A DNA stretch of 15,700 nucleotides, from positions 1-15,700 of the forward strand of contig CAIPVK010000159.1 of NCBI GenBank assembly GCA_903868455.1, read 5' to 3'. A program made the translations under genes and the position numbers. Shown piece by piece: positions 14,616-15,700 of this stretch. The notes below the pieces were generated by a model, which did not search any database, was not told where the DNA came from, and was given only the letters and a program-made list of their open reading frames with translations. Origin of the DNA: an uncultured Opitutia bacterium. Its GTDB lineage: Bacteria > Verrucomicrobiota > Verrucomicrobiia > Opitutales > UBA953. The first letter of the stretch is position 1. Every line of letters begins with the position of its first letter.

Positions 14616-15298
14616 GGCGTGGTGTCGGTTCCTTTCAGCAGGTCCGGCCTTAGGCGTCGGGTTTTCTCGATTTGCTGGTCCCGGCGCCATTTCTCGATCG
14701 CGGCGTGGTTGCCGCTGAGGAGGACCGGGGGCACCTCGAGACCCTTGTAGTCGGCGGGTCGGGTGAACTGCGGAAAGGATAGGAGGCAACCGTTGAAGGC
14801 GTCGGCCGTCAAGGAGTTTCCATCCCCGAGCACGCCAGGGACATACCGGGCGACGGCGTCCACCAGCACGCAAGCCGGTAAGGTGCCGTTGGTTAGGACA
14901 TAATCGCCGATCGAGACCTCGCGGGTGACCTTGGCCTGGCGGAACCGCTCATCCACCCCCTCGTAGTGGCCGGAAACCAGGACGAGATGGGACTTTTGCG
15001 CCAATTCCCTGGCGAGCGAGGGTGAGAGCTTCTCCCCATCCGGGCAGAGGTAAATCACCTCGCAGCCGGGGCTGGCGACGGCGTCGACGGCGTCGAAGAG
15101 GGGCTGGCAGGCCATGAGCATGCCAGGCCCGCCGCCGAAGGGGGTATCGTCCACCCGCTGGTGCCTGTCGGTCGACCAGGACCGGATATCGTGGGCCTGG
15201 AAGCGCAGAAGCCCCTTTTCCACGGCCTTGCCGACCACGGATTCCCGCAGGAAACCGTCGGCCATCGCCGGGAAGAGGGTGAGGAGGTCGATCCGCAT
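14612..15298 (-). CDS. trmD: tRNA (guanine37-N1)-methyltransferase TrmD
   Basis: 228 residues. TrmD methylates G37 next to the anticodon of tRNAs reading CNN-type codons and prevents +1 frameshifting. The start MRIDLLTLFPAM matches the family start. Motifs: DIRSW...HQRVDDTPFGGGPGM (37-60), LVSGHYEGVDERF (108-119), SIGDYVLTNGTLPACVLVDAVAR (129-151), PGVLG (154-158) and YKGLEVPPVLLSGNH (184-198). Catalytic residues correspond to Arg151 and Asp166 (R154 and D169 in H. influenzae/E. coli). The usual SGGELPA of the SAM knot reads TNGTLPA here. It overlaps rplS by ATGA, as in many bacteria, but rpsP is divergent and rimM is absent from this locus. Confidence 0.97.
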   Translation of the reverse strand: MRIDLLTLFPAMADGFLRESVVGKAVEKGLLRFQAHDIRSWSTDRHQRVDDTPFGGGPGMLMACQPLFDAVDAVASPGCEVIYLCPDGEKLSPSLARELAQKSHLVLVSGHYEGVDERFRQAKVTREVSIGDYVLTNGTLPACVLVDAVARYVPGVLGDGNSLTADAFNGCLLSFPQFTRPADYKGLEVPPVLLSGNHAAIEKWRRDQQIEKTRRLRPDLLKGTDTTP

Positions 15299-15309
15299 GG
15301 GCGGACCCC

Positions 15310-15339
15310 TATGAGCACCGGCCCGGGGGAGGGGGTCAA
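15310..15339 (-). promoter_or_regulatory. Possible trmD-rplS promoter
   Basis: On the minus strand TTGACC (15339-15334) is followed after 18 bp by CTCATA (15315-15310), a weak -10 match. Transcription would start only a few bases before the trmD ATG at 15298, giving a very short leader. Confidence 0.35.
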
Positions 15340-15370
15340 GGTCGGACCCAGCCCCTCCGGGTTTCCATCC

Positions 15371-15403
15371 TTGACTCCCACCCCCCTTCCCTGCCTCTCT
15401 AAC
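15371..15403 (+). promoter_or_regulatory. Possible rpsP promoter
   Basis: TTGACT (15371-15376) is a good -35 box. The best -10-like hexamer, TCTAAC (15398-15403), is 21 bp away, longer than usual, so the -10 call is weak. The position in the divergent spacer upstream of rpsP fits. Confidence 0.35.
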
Positions 15404-15425
15404 CCTTCCCAACACGTCCCGGTCC

Positions 15426-15680
15426 ATGCTTCGCATCCGCCTCCAGCGCTTCGGCACCAAGAACGAACCCAGCTTCCGCATGGTCGTCGCCGAGTCCTCC
15501 ACCCGTCGCGACGGTCGCTTCGTCGAGCTTCTCGGCCACTACAACCCCCGCGCCCGCGGCAAGGCCACCGAGTTCACCCTCGACGCCGCCAAGTACGACG
15601 CCTGGGTCAAGAAGGGCGCCCAGCCCTCGGACACCGCCAAGGCGCTGATCAAGCGCGTGAAGGCGGCGGCGAAGGCCTGA
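15426..15680 (+). CDS. rpsP: 30S ribosomal protein bS16
   Basis: 84 residues, the usual length. bS16 is an early-assembly protein of the 30S body. The N-terminus MLRIRLQRFGTKNEPSFRMV, then VAESSTRRDGRFVELLGHYN and P, is diagnostic; the C-terminal half (DAAKYDAWVKKGAQPSDTAK) also matches. No Shine-Dalgarno is present before the ATG (pyrimidine-rich CCCGGTCC). It is transcribed divergently from trmD-rplS across a 127-bp spacer, unlike the common rpsP-rimM-trmD-rplS operon. Confidence 0.97.
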   Translation: MLRIRLQRFGTKNEPSFRMVVAESSTRRDGRFVELLGHYNPRARGKATEFTLDAAKYDAWVKKGAQPSDTAKALIKRVKAAAKA

Positions 15681-15700
15681 GCGCTTGCTCCTGCCACAAA

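Noticed and set aside
15299..15502. N-terminal extension of TrmD overlapping rpsP
   Set aside because: It would overlap the rpsP coding region antisense and has no family counterpart; MRIDLLTLFP is the standard TrmD start.

Overview
This is a very GC-rich bacterial window with 13 complete or nearly complete protein genes, one gene cut by the left edge, and one tRNA. The best clue to the organism is the PEP-CTERM protein at 10546-12486. It combines autotransporter-associated beta-strand repeats with a C-terminal PEP motif, a hydrophobic helix and an arginine cluster, as is common in Verrucomicrobiota and especially Opitutales. Several genes lack a clear Shine-Dalgarno sequence, which fits but does not prove that lineage. 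The assignment is an inference from protein style, not from a marker-gene comparison.

Left part (1-2822): the 5' end of rpoZ (minus), an exported coiled-coil protein, then tRNA-Asn(GTT) behind a good sigma-70-type promoter. No terminator is visible before the next two genes, a TrmL-type tRNA ribose methyltransferase and a PLP-dependent aminotransferase, which overlap by ATGA. Middle left (2824-7428, minus): a compact three-gene block encoding a 1022-residue exported alpha/beta hydrolase with a calcium-loop and propeller-like N-terminal region, a secreted Ig-like/regulatory-domain protein, and a small membrane-anchored protein. An AT-rich divergent spacer with 10-bp-phased direct repeats (7429-7651) separates this block from a plus-strand gene of unknown function.

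Right part: a YqhA/UPF0114 membrane protein, an ArsP-type permease with a Cys-Ser-Cys motif, the PEP-CTERM beta-strand-repeat protein and a CrtI-like FAD oxidoreductase, all on the minus strand. The permease is flanked by two G-rich repeat tracts that share exact blocks in different order. Upstream of it lie three REP-like palindromes, two of them in opposite orientations forming a BIME-like pair. The right end holds the trmD-rplS pair (minus, ATGA overlap, terminator after rplS), with rpsP running divergently on the plus strand instead of heading the same operon; rimM is not between them.

The translation and tRNA genes at both ends (rpoZ, tRNA-Asn, trmL, trmD, rplS, rpsP) are core housekeeping functions. 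The middle is accessory and mostly envelope-related. The observations most worth following are the REP-like elements, the shuffled G-rich repeats around the permease, the exported hydrolase operon, and the divergent rpsP/trmD arrangement.
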